Both the position numbers and the translations under genes were made by a program. Below are positions 13,995 through 22,893 of a stretch of 35,086 nucleotides of DNA, in pieces. Origin of the DNA: JACKAN01 sp964502735 (lineage in GTDB: Bacteria > Bdellovibrionota > Bdellovibrionia > Bdellovibrionales > UBA1609); assembly GCA_964502735.1 (NCBI GenBank), contig CAZCYD010000027.1:1-35086 (forward strand), read 5' to 3'. Under the pieces are notes generated by a model. That model made no database searches and was not told where the DNA came from. It worked only from the letters and a program-made list of their open reading frames with translations. Position 1 is the first letter of the stretch. Each line of letters begins with the position of its first letter.

Positions 13995-15583
13995 ACAACA
14001 AGGCTATTGTAACTAGCCTTGTTCTGATTATTGCTGCAATAGGCATACTCAGCTACAAGCTTTTTATTTTAAATATCCCTCTCCTTCCCTACAAATCAGA
14101 AGATAGCTGGAGATACGAAATTTTAGTAAATAAGTCCGCATCAAGCCTTATAGAAAGTCAAATTCCTGATTTTATTTATTTGCCAATCCCTCCGAACCTT
14201 AAACGCCAAAGTGTTGAAACCCTTTCTATAAAGAACGAAGATTCCGGCAAGATCATCTCTCGAGATGGCGGCCAACTTTTTCAAATAGCGAAAGAAGATC
14301 TCATAAACATTAAAAAATTTAAACTTGAAGCCAGAATTCAAGTTAAACCCCACGCCCTTCCACCCGAGCCGGAGAAGTTAAGCAAAGAACAAAAGTCGAA
14401 GTTTCTAGATTTAAATTGGCTATCGCCCGATGAACTTCAGGCCATCAAAGACCTCAATGATTCGATTATTTACGAAACTGATAGTAAAAAAGAAATTTTT
14501 AATAAAATTGCCTACTTTCTGCTTGATGAGTTTATTCTACAGAATCTAAAAGTTTCATTTAAAGAAGTCATTGAAATGAAAAGTGGAGACCCTCTAAGCC
14601 AAGCCAAGGTATTTCTAGCTCTAGCACGACTCAATAAAATTCCATCAAGAGTCTCTTTTGGCACGTCTGTTGTAAATACAGATGATGAAAAAAACGTAAA
14701 ACACATGAGGCTCTTTATAAATGAATACTATTTAGACGGCAAATGGAGCTTCTATTATCCCTCTTTTCCAAACATTGGCCACCTGCCAGAAAGTTTTATT
14801 CTCGTTCATCGCGACATTACTCCAGAGTTAGAGATATTTAATTCTCGAGATATTTACACAACCAAAGTTAAGCCCATAAGAAAAGCTTTTTTTGACTCTC
14901 ATGAATATTACAGCTCTATAGTTGGAGATCTCTCTAGGTACTCTAACTTCTCTCTTTATAAACTTCCTCTTGGTAGCCAAAATATATTCTACACGCTTTT
15001 ACTCATTCCAATTGGGACTCTAGTTTTGTCTTTTGCCAGAAACATTGTAGGCCTGGTGACTTTTGGAGTCTTCACTCCTATCTTGCTCACTTTGTTTTTT
15101 ATTGAAACCTCTTTTGTAATCGGCATTGCCTTTTTGAGTCTAGTTTTTATAACTGGAATCACCTTGCACTACCTTTTAAATAAACTCTACCTGCTTGCCG
15201 TACCCAAACTGTCTATAATCTTGACTGTGGTTATTATTCTCTATATGGGATTAGCATTGTTTTTAACTGACTTTAATTTTGAAGGAGAATCAAAGTCTAC
15301 TCTTAATTATTTTCCTATTATCATAGTCACAATTCTAACTGAGCGATTCATGATTTTACTCCGAGAGGAAGGGCTCAATAACACACTAAAGACCTTCCTA
15401 GGAACAGTGATAGTCTCGATTGTTTGCTTTTTTATATTTTCAATAAAAACTTTAAATATATTAATTTTTAACCATCCAGAACTCTTGCTTCTTACAATCG
15501 CTATGAATATTTTGATAGGAAGTTACACTGGCTTTAGACTCAGCGAATTTTTTAGATTCAAAGAACTCATTAACTCAAAATGA
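13991..15583 (+). CDS. Inactive transglutaminase-like protein with 7 membrane helices
   Basis: Inner-membrane protein of 530 aa in the family described as inactive transglutaminase fused to seven transmembrane segments. Residues ~7-28 are an N-terminal membrane anchor. About 35-310 form a periplasmic region with a transglutaminase-like fold (DPLSQAKVFLALARLNKIPSRV, then NVKHMRLFINEYYLDGKW). The catalytic Cys expected in the first block is absent, while the His is retained, hence the family's inactive label. From ~330 there are about seven hydrophobic helices (FYTLLLIPIGTLVLSFA, LLTLFFIETSFVIGIAFL, KLSIILTVVIILYMGLALFL and so on). It overlaps the genes on both sides by 4 bp. The role is unproven: probably a substrate-binding or scaffolding membrane subunit linking periplasmic and cytoplasmic partners. 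Confidence 0.85.
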   Translation: MNNKAIVTSLVLIIAAIGILSYKLFILNIPLLPYKSEDSWRYEILVNKSASSLIESQIPDFIYLPIPPNLKRQSVETLSIKNEDSGKIISRDGGQLFQIAKEDLINIKKFKLEARIQVKPHALPPEPEKLSKEQKSKFLDLNWLSPDELQAIKDLNDSIIYETDSKKEIFNKIAYFLLDEFILQNLKVSFKEVIEMKSGDPLSQAKVFLALARLNKIPSRVSFGTSVVNTDDEKNVKHMRLFINEYYLDGKWSFYYPSFPNIGHLPESFILVHRDITPELEIFNSRDIYTTKVKPIRKAFFDSHEYYSSIVGDLSRYSNFSLYKLPLGSQNIFYTLLLIPIGTLVLSFARNIVGLVTFGVFTPILLTLFFIETSFVIGIAFLSLVFITGITLHYLLNKLYLLAVPKLSIILTVVIILYMGLALFLTDFNFEGESKSTLNYFPIIIVTILTERFMILLREEGLNNTLKTFLGTVIVSIVCFFIFSIKTLNILIFNHPELLLLTIAMNILIGSYTGFRLSEFFRFKELINSK

Positions 15584-16527
15584 TACGTTTTAATCCCGAC
15601 ATACTAACAAATAACTATCGCATTTCCAAACTCATTCTTAAGCACAATGCTCGAGAAGACTACCCCATTGTAGATAATAAAATTAAAACTGCGAAAGTGG
15701 CATCGTCTCAAGGTATTCCAACCCCTGAAAACTACTTTTTTATTGAGTCCCATGGAGAATTAAAAACCAAGCTTGAAAAATTAAAATCACTGCCTCACGG
15801 TTTTGTTGTAAAACCTGCTGAAGGCTCACAGGGCGGAGGAATTCTTCTTGTAGACCACATCTCTTTGGATGACTCTCAAGAAGAAAAATTTTTTCAAACG
15901 AACCGCCTTGGCAAACTCACCGATAATGAATTTAAGCACTACTTGTCCGGCATATTAAGTGGACTTTACTCTCTGAAGGGACATAAAGATTATGTGCTTG
16001 TGCAAGAAAAAATTCAGAACATTCCCGAGTTTTCTAAAGTGACTCCTTCGGGTATTCCCGATATACGCATAATAGTCTTTCTTGGGTTTCCGGTTATGGC
16101 TATGATTCGCTTCCCCACAAATCTTTCTGGAGGGCGAGGAAATCTCCACGTTGGTGCTGTAGGCTGTGGAGTAAATCTAAAAACTGGTATAATCATAAAC
16201 TCTATTCAAAACAACCGCACAATTCATGAGCATCCAGACACTCAAGTTCAACTCAATGGGCTACATATCCCCTATTGGCACCAGTTACTCCAACTCGCTG
16301 CCAAATGCTCTGAAATGGCCCGGATAGGCTATCTGGGTGTTGATTTGGTTATTGACAAGAATAAGGGCCCACTACTTCTGGAAATGAACGCCCGACCAGG
16401 CTTGTCCATTCAACTGGCTAATATGAAGGGGCTCCTGCCTTCACTAAAAAAAATCATAAAACAAGCCCCTGCCACTCAGTCTTTAAATGCAGAACAAAGA
16501 GTGGCCTGGGCAATTGAAAATTTGTAA
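15580..16527 (+). CDS. RimK-like ATP-grasp ligase (alpha-L-glutamate ligase-like)
   Basis: Cytoplasmic ATP-grasp amino-acid ligase of 315 aa, predicted to add an amino acid to a carboxylate on a peptide or small molecule. Motifs seen are KTAKVASSQGIPTPENYFF (pre-ATP-grasp), FVVKPAEGSQGGGILLV (ATP-binding Lys and Gly-rich loop), the metal/nucleotide-binding GVDLVIDKNKGPLLLEMNARPGLS, and DIRIIVFLGFPVMAMIRFP. It starts at an ATG overlapping the previous stop (ATGA). With the retropepsin-like and inactive transglutaminase genes it forms a widespread conserved trio. The organisation suggests that ligation in the cytoplasm is coordinated with proteolysis or sensing outside. The substrate is not known from sequence. 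Confidence 0.85.
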   Translation: MIRFNPDILTNNYRISKLILKHNAREDYPIVDNKIKTAKVASSQGIPTPENYFFIESHGELKTKLEKLKSLPHGFVVKPAEGSQGGGILLVDHISLDDSQEEKFFQTNRLGKLTDNEFKHYLSGILSGLYSLKGHKDYVLVQEKIQNIPEFSKVTPSGIPDIRIIVFLGFPVMAMIRFPTNLSGGRGNLHVGAVGCGVNLKTGIIINSIQNNRTIHEHPDTQVQLNGLHIPYWHQLLQLAAKCSEMARIGYLGVDLVIDKNKGPLLLEMNARPGLSIQLANMKGLLPSLKKIIKQAPATQSLNAEQRVAWAIENL

Positions 16528-16643
16528 AGTCTCTTGGTGCGCTTGGTTTTTCAATTCAGCCATTTAACTTTAAAAGATTGCCTGGCAGTATTTTAAATTA
16601 TAAAATTCAGAAATATAAAAAAAACGGTTGCAAAGAGGAACCC

Positions 16644-17021
16644 GTGAACGCCAACGATTTTGTAAACCTTATAAAACCCTGTGGCAACAAGCCTAACTGC
16701 TTATCCTCTATGGATGAGAGAGCCTCTCATCACTACTCCCCTCTCTCATTTAATACTAGTAAAGCCATCGCTATGGGTGTAATAAAAAAAACTGTAGAAA
16801 GTCTTCCTCGAACTCAAATCAAAGAGCTCACAGAATACTACCTACATGCGGAGTGTAAAAGTCGGATCTTTGGATTTACAGACGATCTTGAAGTTCTAAT
16901 TATGCAAAACAAAATATACTTTCGCTCATCATCTAGAGTCGGTTATGGCGACCTTGGAGTTAATAAGAAGCGTTTAGACTATTTAAAAACGCAACTGACT
17001 AACGAGTTAGTAAAAAGATGA
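16644..17021 (+). CDS. DUF1499 family protein
   Basis: Protein of 125 aa with the DUF1499 pattern: KPNCLSSMDERASHHYSPLSF at the start, PRTQIKELTEYYLHAECKSRIFGFTDDLEVLI in the middle, and FRSSSRVGYGDLGVNKKRLDYLK at the end. The function of the family is unknown, though members are often lipoproteins or membrane-attached. The frame is open from a TTG at 16578, but AGAGGAA (16634-16640) lies 3 nt before the GTG at 16644 and no signal sequence is gained upstream, so 16644 is preferred. It follows the ATP-grasp gene on the same strand with a 116-bp gap and may belong to that operon. Confidence 0.75.
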   Translation: MNANDFVNLIKPCGNKPNCLSSMDERASHHYSPLSFNTSKAIAMGVIKKTVESLPRTQIKELTEYYLHAECKSRIFGFTDDLEVLIMQNKIYFRSSSRVGYGDLGVNKKRLDYLKTQLTNELVKR

Positions 17022-17098
17022 ATTATTATAAGTTCTTGTATATAACTCTTGTAAAGGTGAATTGCCGTAAGGCCTAATCTAATTTTGGAGGTTGTCTC

Positions 17099-18529
17099 AT
17101 GCGTGTTCTTGTTAGTGGCGCGACAGGCCTAGTTGGACGTGCTATTTGTAAAAAGCTTTTAAACCTCAATCACAGCCTGTTGGTTGTTGGCAGATCTCCT
17201 GAACTCAAGTTCAGACAATCATTCCCCTACCCTTGTGATTATGTCTCTTGGGAGCATCTCAATCCTGAGTCGCTTAAGAGTGTTGAGGCCGTAATTAACT
17301 TAGCTGGTGAATCCATAGCTTCTGGGCGGTGGACCAAAACTAGAAAAGAACGTTTATTAAACTCTCGCGTTAAGACAGTAAACACACTTTACGATCTGTT
17401 TTCCAAAGCTCAGCACTGGCCGAAAATTTTTATTGGGGCATCAGCCATTGGTTTTTATGGAGACGCCAAAGAGCAACTTTTAAATGAGGACTCTAAAAAG
17501 GGTTCAGGCTTTCTCGCTGAAATTTGCCAACAGTGGGAGGAGGCATACTCCCACTTTAACAACAAAACTCGACTTGTGATTCTTAGGCTAGGCGTAGTTC
17601 TATCACTAAAGGGAGGATTCTTATCTGCATTGAACTCCATTTTTTCTATGGGAATTGGGGGCAGAATTGGAAATGGCAAACAATGGATGAGTTGGATTCA
17701 CATTGATGATCTTATCGAAATGATTTGCCACTCTCTTGAGAGTTCAAAAATACAAGGTACTTACAATGCTGTATCGCCCTCCCCTATAACTAATATGGAA
17801 TGGACCCACCTTTTTGCAAAGGCTCTTAAAACTGTAGCGCCACTACCTATTCCTCGTTCTGCCTTTAAGTTATTGGCAGGCGAGATGTCTGAACTCGCAC
17901 TCAATAGCCAAAAAGTTTCTCCAGAAAAATTTATGCAAACAGGATTTTCGTTCTTATACCCTTCGCCTAAAGAAGCTCTTAATCAGCTCTATGATTGGAA
18001 GCAAAAATCTCAAGATCAATTTTTTTATTCTGAAACCTGGATTAATAAGCCCATAAAAGAGGTTTTCAACTTTTTTTCTGAAGCTCAGAACTTAGAGCAA
18101 ATCACTCCTCCATGGGTCAATTTTAAAATTAAAGATATGTCCACCACGAGTATTGAGAAGGGTACAATTATCAACTATCAAATTAAGATTCATGGAATTC
18201 CGCAAATCTGGCAAACAGAAATTACAAAGTGGGAACCTCCCCACTGTTTTGTTGATAATCAGAAATCTGGACCCTACAGTCGATGGGCTCATACTCATGA
18301 GTTTAAGGAACTCTGTGGCGGCACTCTTATAGTTGATCAAGTTGCCTACCGTTTACCAATGGGACATTTGGGTAGGATTGTTGCTAGTTCATTTGTAAAC
18401 TCAGATATAAAAAAGATTTTTGCCTACCGGCAAAATAAAATATTTGATGTTTTTCAGAATTACCAACCAGAAACAACAGATAAAAAAAGTACACCAAAAG
18501 ACTCATCAATTCATCAAGGACTCAGATGA
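17099..18529 (+). CDS. TIGR01777 NAD-dependent epimerase fused to SRPBCC domain
   Basis: Fusion protein of 476 aa. Residues 1-~295 are an atypical short-chain dehydrogenase of the YfcH/TIGR01777 group: MRVLVSGATGLVGRAIC (NAD-binding GxxGxxG), VINLAGESIASGRWTKTRKERLLNSR, ASAIGFYGD, and WMSWIHIDDLIEMI. From ~305 to 455 a START/SRPBCC-type hydrophobic ligand-binding domain follows (SETWINKPIKEVFNFFSEAQNLEQITPPWVNF...GPYSRWAHTHEF). This combination is known in other bacteria, but the substrate is not. GGAGG at 17087-17091 lies 7 nt before the ATG. Its TGA overlaps the next ATG (ATGA), so the methyltransferase downstream is translationally coupled. Confidence 0.88.
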   Translation: MRVLVSGATGLVGRAICKKLLNLNHSLLVVGRSPELKFRQSFPYPCDYVSWEHLNPESLKSVEAVINLAGESIASGRWTKTRKERLLNSRVKTVNTLYDLFSKAQHWPKIFIGASAIGFYGDAKEQLLNEDSKKGSGFLAEICQQWEEAYSHFNNKTRLVILRLGVVLSLKGGFLSALNSIFSMGIGGRIGNGKQWMSWIHIDDLIEMICHSLESSKIQGTYNAVSPSPITNMEWTHLFAKALKTVAPLPIPRSAFKLLAGEMSELALNSQKVSPEKFMQTGFSFLYPSPKEALNQLYDWKQKSQDQFFYSETWINKPIKEVFNFFSEAQNLEQITPPWVNFKIKDMSTTSIEKGTIINYQIKIHGIPQIWQTEITKWEPPHCFVDNQKSGPYSRWAHTHEFKELCGGTLIVDQVAYRLPMGHLGRIVASSFVNSDIKKIFAYRQNKIFDVFQNYQPETTDKKSTPKDSSIHQGLR

Positions 18530-19665
18530 AAAACAATCTGCACCAGCCAACTGACAATCCATCAATAATTGAAGCTTGGTATCAACAACTGGCAGACATC
18601 ACAAAAAGTTCTCGCCTTCCAAAAGATCCAAGGGGAAGAGAGCGATGGTTAGCTTCTATTGTTCGACAAAATCAACTTCATTTAAGAAGGCTCTGGCAGG
18701 CTTATAACTATAAAGAAGAAAAATCTGATCAGAAAAAAGTTTCAGAAGCTAAATTTTCAACATCTTACCTTTTGGGTTTTCACCTCAATAACTACCACAG
18801 AGCTCTAGAGATATTTAAACGCGCCGACATTTGGACCTCAAAGAGCTGGGGCCCTCCAAGATTAGTGGATTTAGGGTGTGGAAGTGGTGCGTGGGCGATG
18901 GCGGCAACCGAAGCTTTAAGGCTACAATCGCAATTTCCCATTGCTATTGATCTTGTAGATAGAAGTCGCTTTTTGCTGAATAGTGCTGAAAATGGGTTAA
19001 CATATTTACACCCTGAACTTCGAATTAAGAAATTACAGAGTTCAATTGGTGATACCGCCTGTACAAATATTTTAAAAAAAATTCTCGAAGAGTCAAAATT
19101 AAAAAAACAACCTCTTTGGGTTGGTTTAAGCTATGTTTGGAATGAAGTTATCCGTCAAAAACGGAGTCGTACCAGTTTGCTTTTGTGGCTGAAGGCCTTA
19201 TCCAAAGCGCCTAGCCCTACTACCCTTTTTATATCTGAACCAGGAAGAGAGTCTGAAGCTAAAAACATGCATGAACTTAGGGAGGAACTGCGACACATTG
19301 GCTACAAAGTTCTATATCCCTGCCCTCAATCAAACCTATGTCCAATGCTAAAAATAAGAAAGGACTGGTGCTATAGCGAAGTTAAAAACCACAACTATGC
19401 AGATTGGACCCCCGTCGGACAATCTCTAAAACTTAAACGAGAAAACTTAGCCACGGCGTCTTATATCTTTACCAATAAGAGCGAAAGTGAAAACATACCT
19501 ACGTCAACCGACTACTGGAGAGTTGTGGGGCGCCCCTTAGTAGACAACAAGCCCTCCCTTCTTTGTTGCAATGGAAAACAACTGCAAAAAATGCCTCATT
19601 CTCAAAGCTTATTAAGAGGGGAAATCCTAAAAACAAAAAAATCAGTCTCAAAAAGTGAAGATTAA
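18526..19665 (+). CDS. Rsm22/METTL17-type ribosome-associated methyltransferase-like protein
   Basis: SAM-dependent methyltransferase-like protein of 379 aa, related to mitochondrial Rsm22/METTL17, which acts in small-subunit ribosome assembly. The N-terminus is helical. The SAM motif is PPRLVDLGCGSGAWAMAA (~118-135). WVGLSYVWNEVI and LFISEPGRESEA continue the Rossmann core. CPQSNLCPMLKIRKDWC gives three clustered cysteines, and a further Cys pair lies at LLCCNGKQLQKMPHS near the end; in METTL17 the equivalent cysteines hold a 4Fe-4S cluster. It overlaps the epimerase/SRPBCC gene by 4 bp and ends just before a perfect 49-bp inverted repeat. The enzymatic target is unproven even for characterised relatives. 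Confidence 0.82.
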   Translation: MKNNLHQPTDNPSIIEAWYQQLADITKSSRLPKDPRGRERWLASIVRQNQLHLRRLWQAYNYKEEKSDQKKVSEAKFSTSYLLGFHLNNYHRALEIFKRADIWTSKSWGPPRLVDLGCGSGAWAMAATEALRLQSQFPIAIDLVDRSRFLLNSAENGLTYLHPELRIKKLQSSIGDTACTNILKKILEESKLKKQPLWVGLSYVWNEVIRQKRSRTSLLLWLKALSKAPSPTTLFISEPGRESEAKNMHELREELRHIGYKVLYPCPQSNLCPMLKIRKDWCYSEVKNHNYADWTPVGQSLKLKRENLATASYIFTNKSESENIPTSTDYWRVVGRPLVDNKPSLLCCNGKQLQKMPHSQSLLRGEILKTKKSVSKSED

Positions 19666-19721
19666 AAAGATGAATCAGCCTTTACTTCTCTAAGTGATGC
19701 AGAAATGTCGTGGATAGCTAG

Positions 19722-19859
19722 TGATGCCAATCCAAAAAATAATCGTCTAGGATTTTGTGAATTCGCCTCATGCTCATACAGCCGCAGCCTTGAGGCTGCG
19801 GAACTGCGCGTGAGGCGAATTCACAAAATCCTAGACGATTATTTTTTGGATTGGCATCA
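19722..19859. terminator. Perfect 49-bp inverted repeat between convergent genes
   Basis: Bases 19722-19770 and 19811-19859 are exact reverse complements over all 49 positions, separated by 40 bp that hold a second stem, CCGCAGCCT/AGGCTGCGG (19782-19790 and 19793-19801). Each arm has an A-rich tract on its outer side (CCAAAAAATAATCG), so on either strand a long GC-containing stem is followed by ATTATTTTTT. That is the form of a bidirectional intrinsic terminator for the converging genes ending at 19665 and 19867. The length and perfection far exceed normal terminators, so a palindromic mobile or structured-RNA element is the alternative. Confidence 0.8.
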
Positions 19860-19866
19860 TTTAGCT

Positions 19867-20502
19867 TTACTTCTTTAGCTGAAAACGGAGACGCCAACAG
19901 GTTTCACCCCTTGCAAGATATTTTCTTTCAAAGGCCGTAAGGGGCTCTTCATGGCTCTCTACTGCACACATTTGGATCAAGCTGAGACCCCAGACTTCTG
20001 AAAGATAATATTTTGCCTCATTCATTGTTCCCAACAAATTGGTCGAAAAATGTATTTCTCCATTTCGTATCAATCGACTCTTCAAATATCCAAAAAAAGG
20101 CATTCTATAAAATCGTTTATTACTTTGAGAATCCTTGGGGTAGGGGTTTGGATAATGTATAAAACACGCACTTAAGCTCTGAGGCTGAACATAGTGTGTA
20201 ACTAGGTTTATGACATTTGCGTGGCACGGGTATAAGTTGGGCAATGCATCCTTTTCTGACTTGAGCTTGTCTGAGAATTTTTTAAATTTAGCTTTTGTTT
20301 TTTCCACAGCCAAAATAGATATTTCAGGATGTTTTTTTGCATAGCCTATTGCAAAATCCCCTGTGCCACTTCCAATATCTAAGACATATGGCTTTGGGAG
20401 GTTCGCAATAAAGTTATAATCTCCTTGAGGAAAAGGTACTAAAGAAGGGTTAAAGTCTCTAACTTGAATATTCTGATCTGGGTTTTGAAAATTAAAATTC
20501 AT
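19867..20502 (-). CDS. trmB: TrmB-like tRNA (guanine-N7)-methyltransferase
   Basis: SAM-dependent methyltransferase of 211 aa, probably forming m7G46 in tRNA. The SAM-binding motif is YVLDIGSGTGDFAIGYAKKHPE (~39-60), followed by ILAVEKTKAKFKKF. The family's PDPWPK signature appears as YPNPYPKDSQSNKRF, with the Asp replaced by Asn and Trp by Tyr. MPFFGYLKSRLIRNGEIHFSTN and the end TAFERKYLARGETCWRLRF match TrmB layout. The ATG lies inside the last codons of the upstream barrel gene (11-bp overlap), so it is translationally coupled to it. The altered signature leaves some doubt whether the activity is standard. The long inverted repeat terminates it. Confidence 0.75.
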   Translation of the reverse strand: MNFNFQNPDQNIQVRDFNPSLVPFPQGDYNFIANLPKPYVLDIGSGTGDFAIGYAKKHPEISILAVEKTKAKFKKFSDKLKSEKDALPNLYPCHANVINLVTHYVQPQSLSACFIHYPNPYPKDSQSNKRFYRMPFFGYLKSRLIRNGEIHFSTNLLGTMNEAKYYLSEVWGLSLIQMCAVESHEEPLTAFERKYLARGETCWRLRFQLKK

Positions 20503-21793
20503 ACCCCAGTGATAAATCTAATTTAGACGATAGTAAACTATAAGAACCATTTTCAGCATTAATTGTATACTTGTACCCATGATACTGACCGCCCCAAAAT
20601 ACACCCAGCCTAAAACTATCGCTCAATCTGTATATTAAACCTATGCTTCCATCAAAGGCTAACCCTGAGCGCAGCTCCACATCACCCGTACTGGAGATGG
20701 GAATTTGTCCTCTCATATAAAGTTCATAATACATTCTTTTATGATTATTAATAAAAAACATACCGCCAATCGAGGCCGTGTTAAACTTTAAGCTTTCGAT
20801 TGAAAATTGGCTGCCAGTTGTTTGCATTAAAAACGGCATATCTTGCATCTGAACCCCAACAAGTATTGCTGGATCGAATTTTAAACCCAATAGCCGAAAA
20901 GGCCGCAAAGCTCTATAGTCCACTTCTAATCCCATGTGCTGCCACGCAATCTTTTTGTTTAAAATTACAACGTCTGTTGAATCTAGATCTGGCCCAACTA
21001 GACTGTGATACGCAAATCTTACCCTCCAATCTTTTGTTAAACGGACATTTGTACGAAATGACAGAGCTGGCATTCCAATGGCTCCATAAGACACCTCTTT
21101 AATGTCTTGGGGAGGGTCTTGTTTGTAACCCAAAAAACTTGCCCCAGCTCCAATCCAAATGCAGTATTTGCAATCTGTTTTAAATGTAGGGGCATCCTTT
21201 AGCTCAATTTTCTTGGCCTGCACATTTAAAGACACCAAATAGCTGGCCTGCTGTTTGGCTTTAACCATGCGAAGCGGAATTTGAATATCACCCTCGGGCA
21301 ATTGAATATTGATTTCAAAGTTCCCTGATGAGTCTGAGGATATAGGTTTCACCCCTTTGATAACCAATTTTTTTACTGGTAATTTTTGTGGCCGTGTTTT
21401 TCCAGACTTGTCCTTTCTGAGCCAAAGTATATTCTTTGCCAATAACAACTGTACCCCTTGCTCTGTAGCTCCATACAGCCTGACTACCTGAAGACGTTTT
21501 TTTGATGATGGCTTCACTTCAGGCTCGTACCACTCAATTTTAGGAGAGAATATTTCCACAGAATTTTTCGAAGCATCAGCCTCTAGTTTTTTTTGACTTT
21601 GAGATGACTCTTTTGGCTCTTTTAGCTGTCTATCTCCGGCGTTGGCTGGCTCCACTTCTTCTGCCAACCTATTCAGTTCCTTTTCTGTAGCGGACTTTAA
21701 ATCTGAACTGGTGTCAGCATACACCCACAAATTATAGGCAAAAAAAACAGTGAGGACCATCGATAAGTTGCGTACCAAATTTGAGTAGACCAT
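20492..21793 (-). CDS. Exported protein with predicted outer-membrane beta-barrel
   Basis: Unrecognised envelope protein of 433 aa. ATG 21793 starts a signal peptide (MVYSNLVRNLSMVLTVFFAYNLWVYA); the frame is open to 21832 but that adds no better start. Residues ~27-75 are a charged Ser/Glu/Lys-rich linker. About 85-195 look like a soluble beta domain (RLYGATEQGVQLLLAKNILWLRK). From ~200 alternating hydrophobic strands with aromatic ends (WRVRFAYHSLVG, FRLGVFWGGQYHGYKYTI) finish with LDLSLGYEF, a typical barrel-terminal strand ending in Phe. A porin-like or surface-assembly role is plausible but not shown. No clear ribosome-binding site is seen. It overlaps the TrmB-like gene. Confidence 0.65.
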   Translation of the reverse strand: MVYSNLVRNLSMVLTVFFAYNLWVYADTSSDLKSATEKELNRLAEEVEPANAGDRQLKEPKESSQSQKKLEADASKNSVEIFSPKIEWYEPEVKPSSKKRLQVVRLYGATEQGVQLLLAKNILWLRKDKSGKTRPQKLPVKKLVIKGVKPISSDSSGNFEINIQLPEGDIQIPLRMVKAKQQASYLVSLNVQAKKIELKDAPTFKTDCKYCIWIGAGASFLGYKQDPPQDIKEVSYGAIGMPALSFRTNVRLTKDWRVRFAYHSLVGPDLDSTDVVILNKKIAWQHMGLEVDYRALRPFRLLGLKFDPAILVGVQMQDMPFLMQTTGSQFSIESLKFNTASIGGMFFINNHKRMYYELYMRGQIPISSTGDVELRSGLAFDGSIGLIYRLSDSFRLGVFWGGQYHGYKYTINAENGSYSLLSSKLDLSLGYEF

Positions 21794-21930
21794 ATAGTTT
21801 ATTCTTATATAAGCGTGTAAAAACACAATCATAAGATTAGTATTCTATACCTATGGCTATCTTTTTGCAGAATTCTGGGATGAGTTGGGCTAAAGCTGAC
21901 CCCAGACTAAAAAACAGCAAAGGGATCAAT

Positions 21931-22893
21931 ATGTTACATCGCACGCTCTCTACCATTATCCATTTATGTCTAACACTTTTTGTCACAACCTTACCTTTAT
22001 TCATGGTAAGGGCTGAATCCAGACGAGCTTCAGAGTTTGACACCTCAACCTTTGCGATTAAAGCGGCTGTTCGCCAAGTCACTCGTCAAGAACAAACTAT
22101 GAGTAGAGCTAAACCGCTCTTGGTAAGCTCGAATGTGGCCCGTATCTCTGTTGTAACTCTAGACACTCGCGACACAGAGTCTTGCCACGTGATTTCTCAA
22201 ATACTGCAAAGCTTAAAGCCTATTTATGAAGACGGTCATCACACCACTCTATGCAACAAAAGATCTCTATCTACCCCTATTGCAAGAATTTTAATTGCGC
22301 AAAACTCCTCTGCTGAGGAACTTGTAAATCATGTTGACCTTTCTTCTCTAAGCGAAAAGGAACGGGACCTAGCTTTTATTGCAAATGGAACCTTCAAACA
22401 AACAGGCTTTATGGGATTAATTTGGTCAGCCTCTTCAAATCAAAAACTACCAAACGCAGCACAAGTCCATGAAGGAGCTTCTTTCAGACTGACATGGCAC
22501 AAAAACAGTTCTATTCTGACTTCTCAAGAGAGCTCTATTTTTGTATCAACATTTTTTTGGGACTACGGACTTGCCGAGTTTGAGACCCTCCCCTCACTCT
22601 CGGATCTAATCGCTACAACGGCTTTAAATCCAATCATTGAAAGCTACTACCACAAACTTGAATCACAAGAACAGTCATCTTTCGAAACACCTATCCTCGA
22701 CAAAGCAAAATTTGCAATTGTGACAGACAATTTATTTTTGGGCGAAAACAGCTCCATTATTAATTTGGCCGAGCGAAACAAATCCCAAACCAAAACAAGT
22801 CTATTCATTAGAAAGCATCGTCCAGATCCTTGGAGTCTTGAGAGCTCAATAGCCATTGGCGTTGAGTTTCAATTTAAGTTTCATGGTCATTGA
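21931..22893 (+). CDS. Secreted hypothetical protein
   Basis: Exported protein of 320 aa, family not recognised. The frame is open from 21853, but AAAGGGA at 21919-21925 before the ATG at 21931, together with a signal peptide (MLHRTLSTIIHLCLTLFVTTLPLFMVRA), fixes the start. The mature region includes RISVVTLDTRDTESCHVISQILQ and HHTTLCNKRSLSTPIARILIAQN, with two cysteines that may bond. The C-terminal segment (SLFIRKHRPDPWSLESSIAIGVEFQFKF) ends like a membrane beta strand. It diverges from the barrel gene at 21793 and its 3' end overlaps the converging gene by 20 bp. Confidence 0.6.
   Translation: MLHRTLSTIIHLCLTLFVTTLPLFMVRAESRRASEFDTSTFAIKAAVRQVTRQEQTMSRAKPLLVSSNVARISVVTLDTRDTESCHVISQILQSLKPIYEDGHHTTLCNKRSLSTPIARILIAQNSSAEELVNHVDLSSLSEKERDLAFIANGTFKQTGFMGLIWSASSNQKLPNAAQVHEGASFRLTWHKNSSILTSQESSIFVSTFFWDYGLAEFETLPSLSDLIATTALNPIIESYYHKLESQEQSSFETPILDKAKFAIVTDNLFLGENSSIINLAERNKSQTKTSLFIRKHRPDPWSLESSIAIGVEFQFKFHGH

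Noticed and set aside
22874..22893. 20-bp overlap of two convergent genes as evidence that one is false
   Set aside because: Both encode signal-peptide proteins with consistent coding character, and short 3' overlaps are common in compact genomes.
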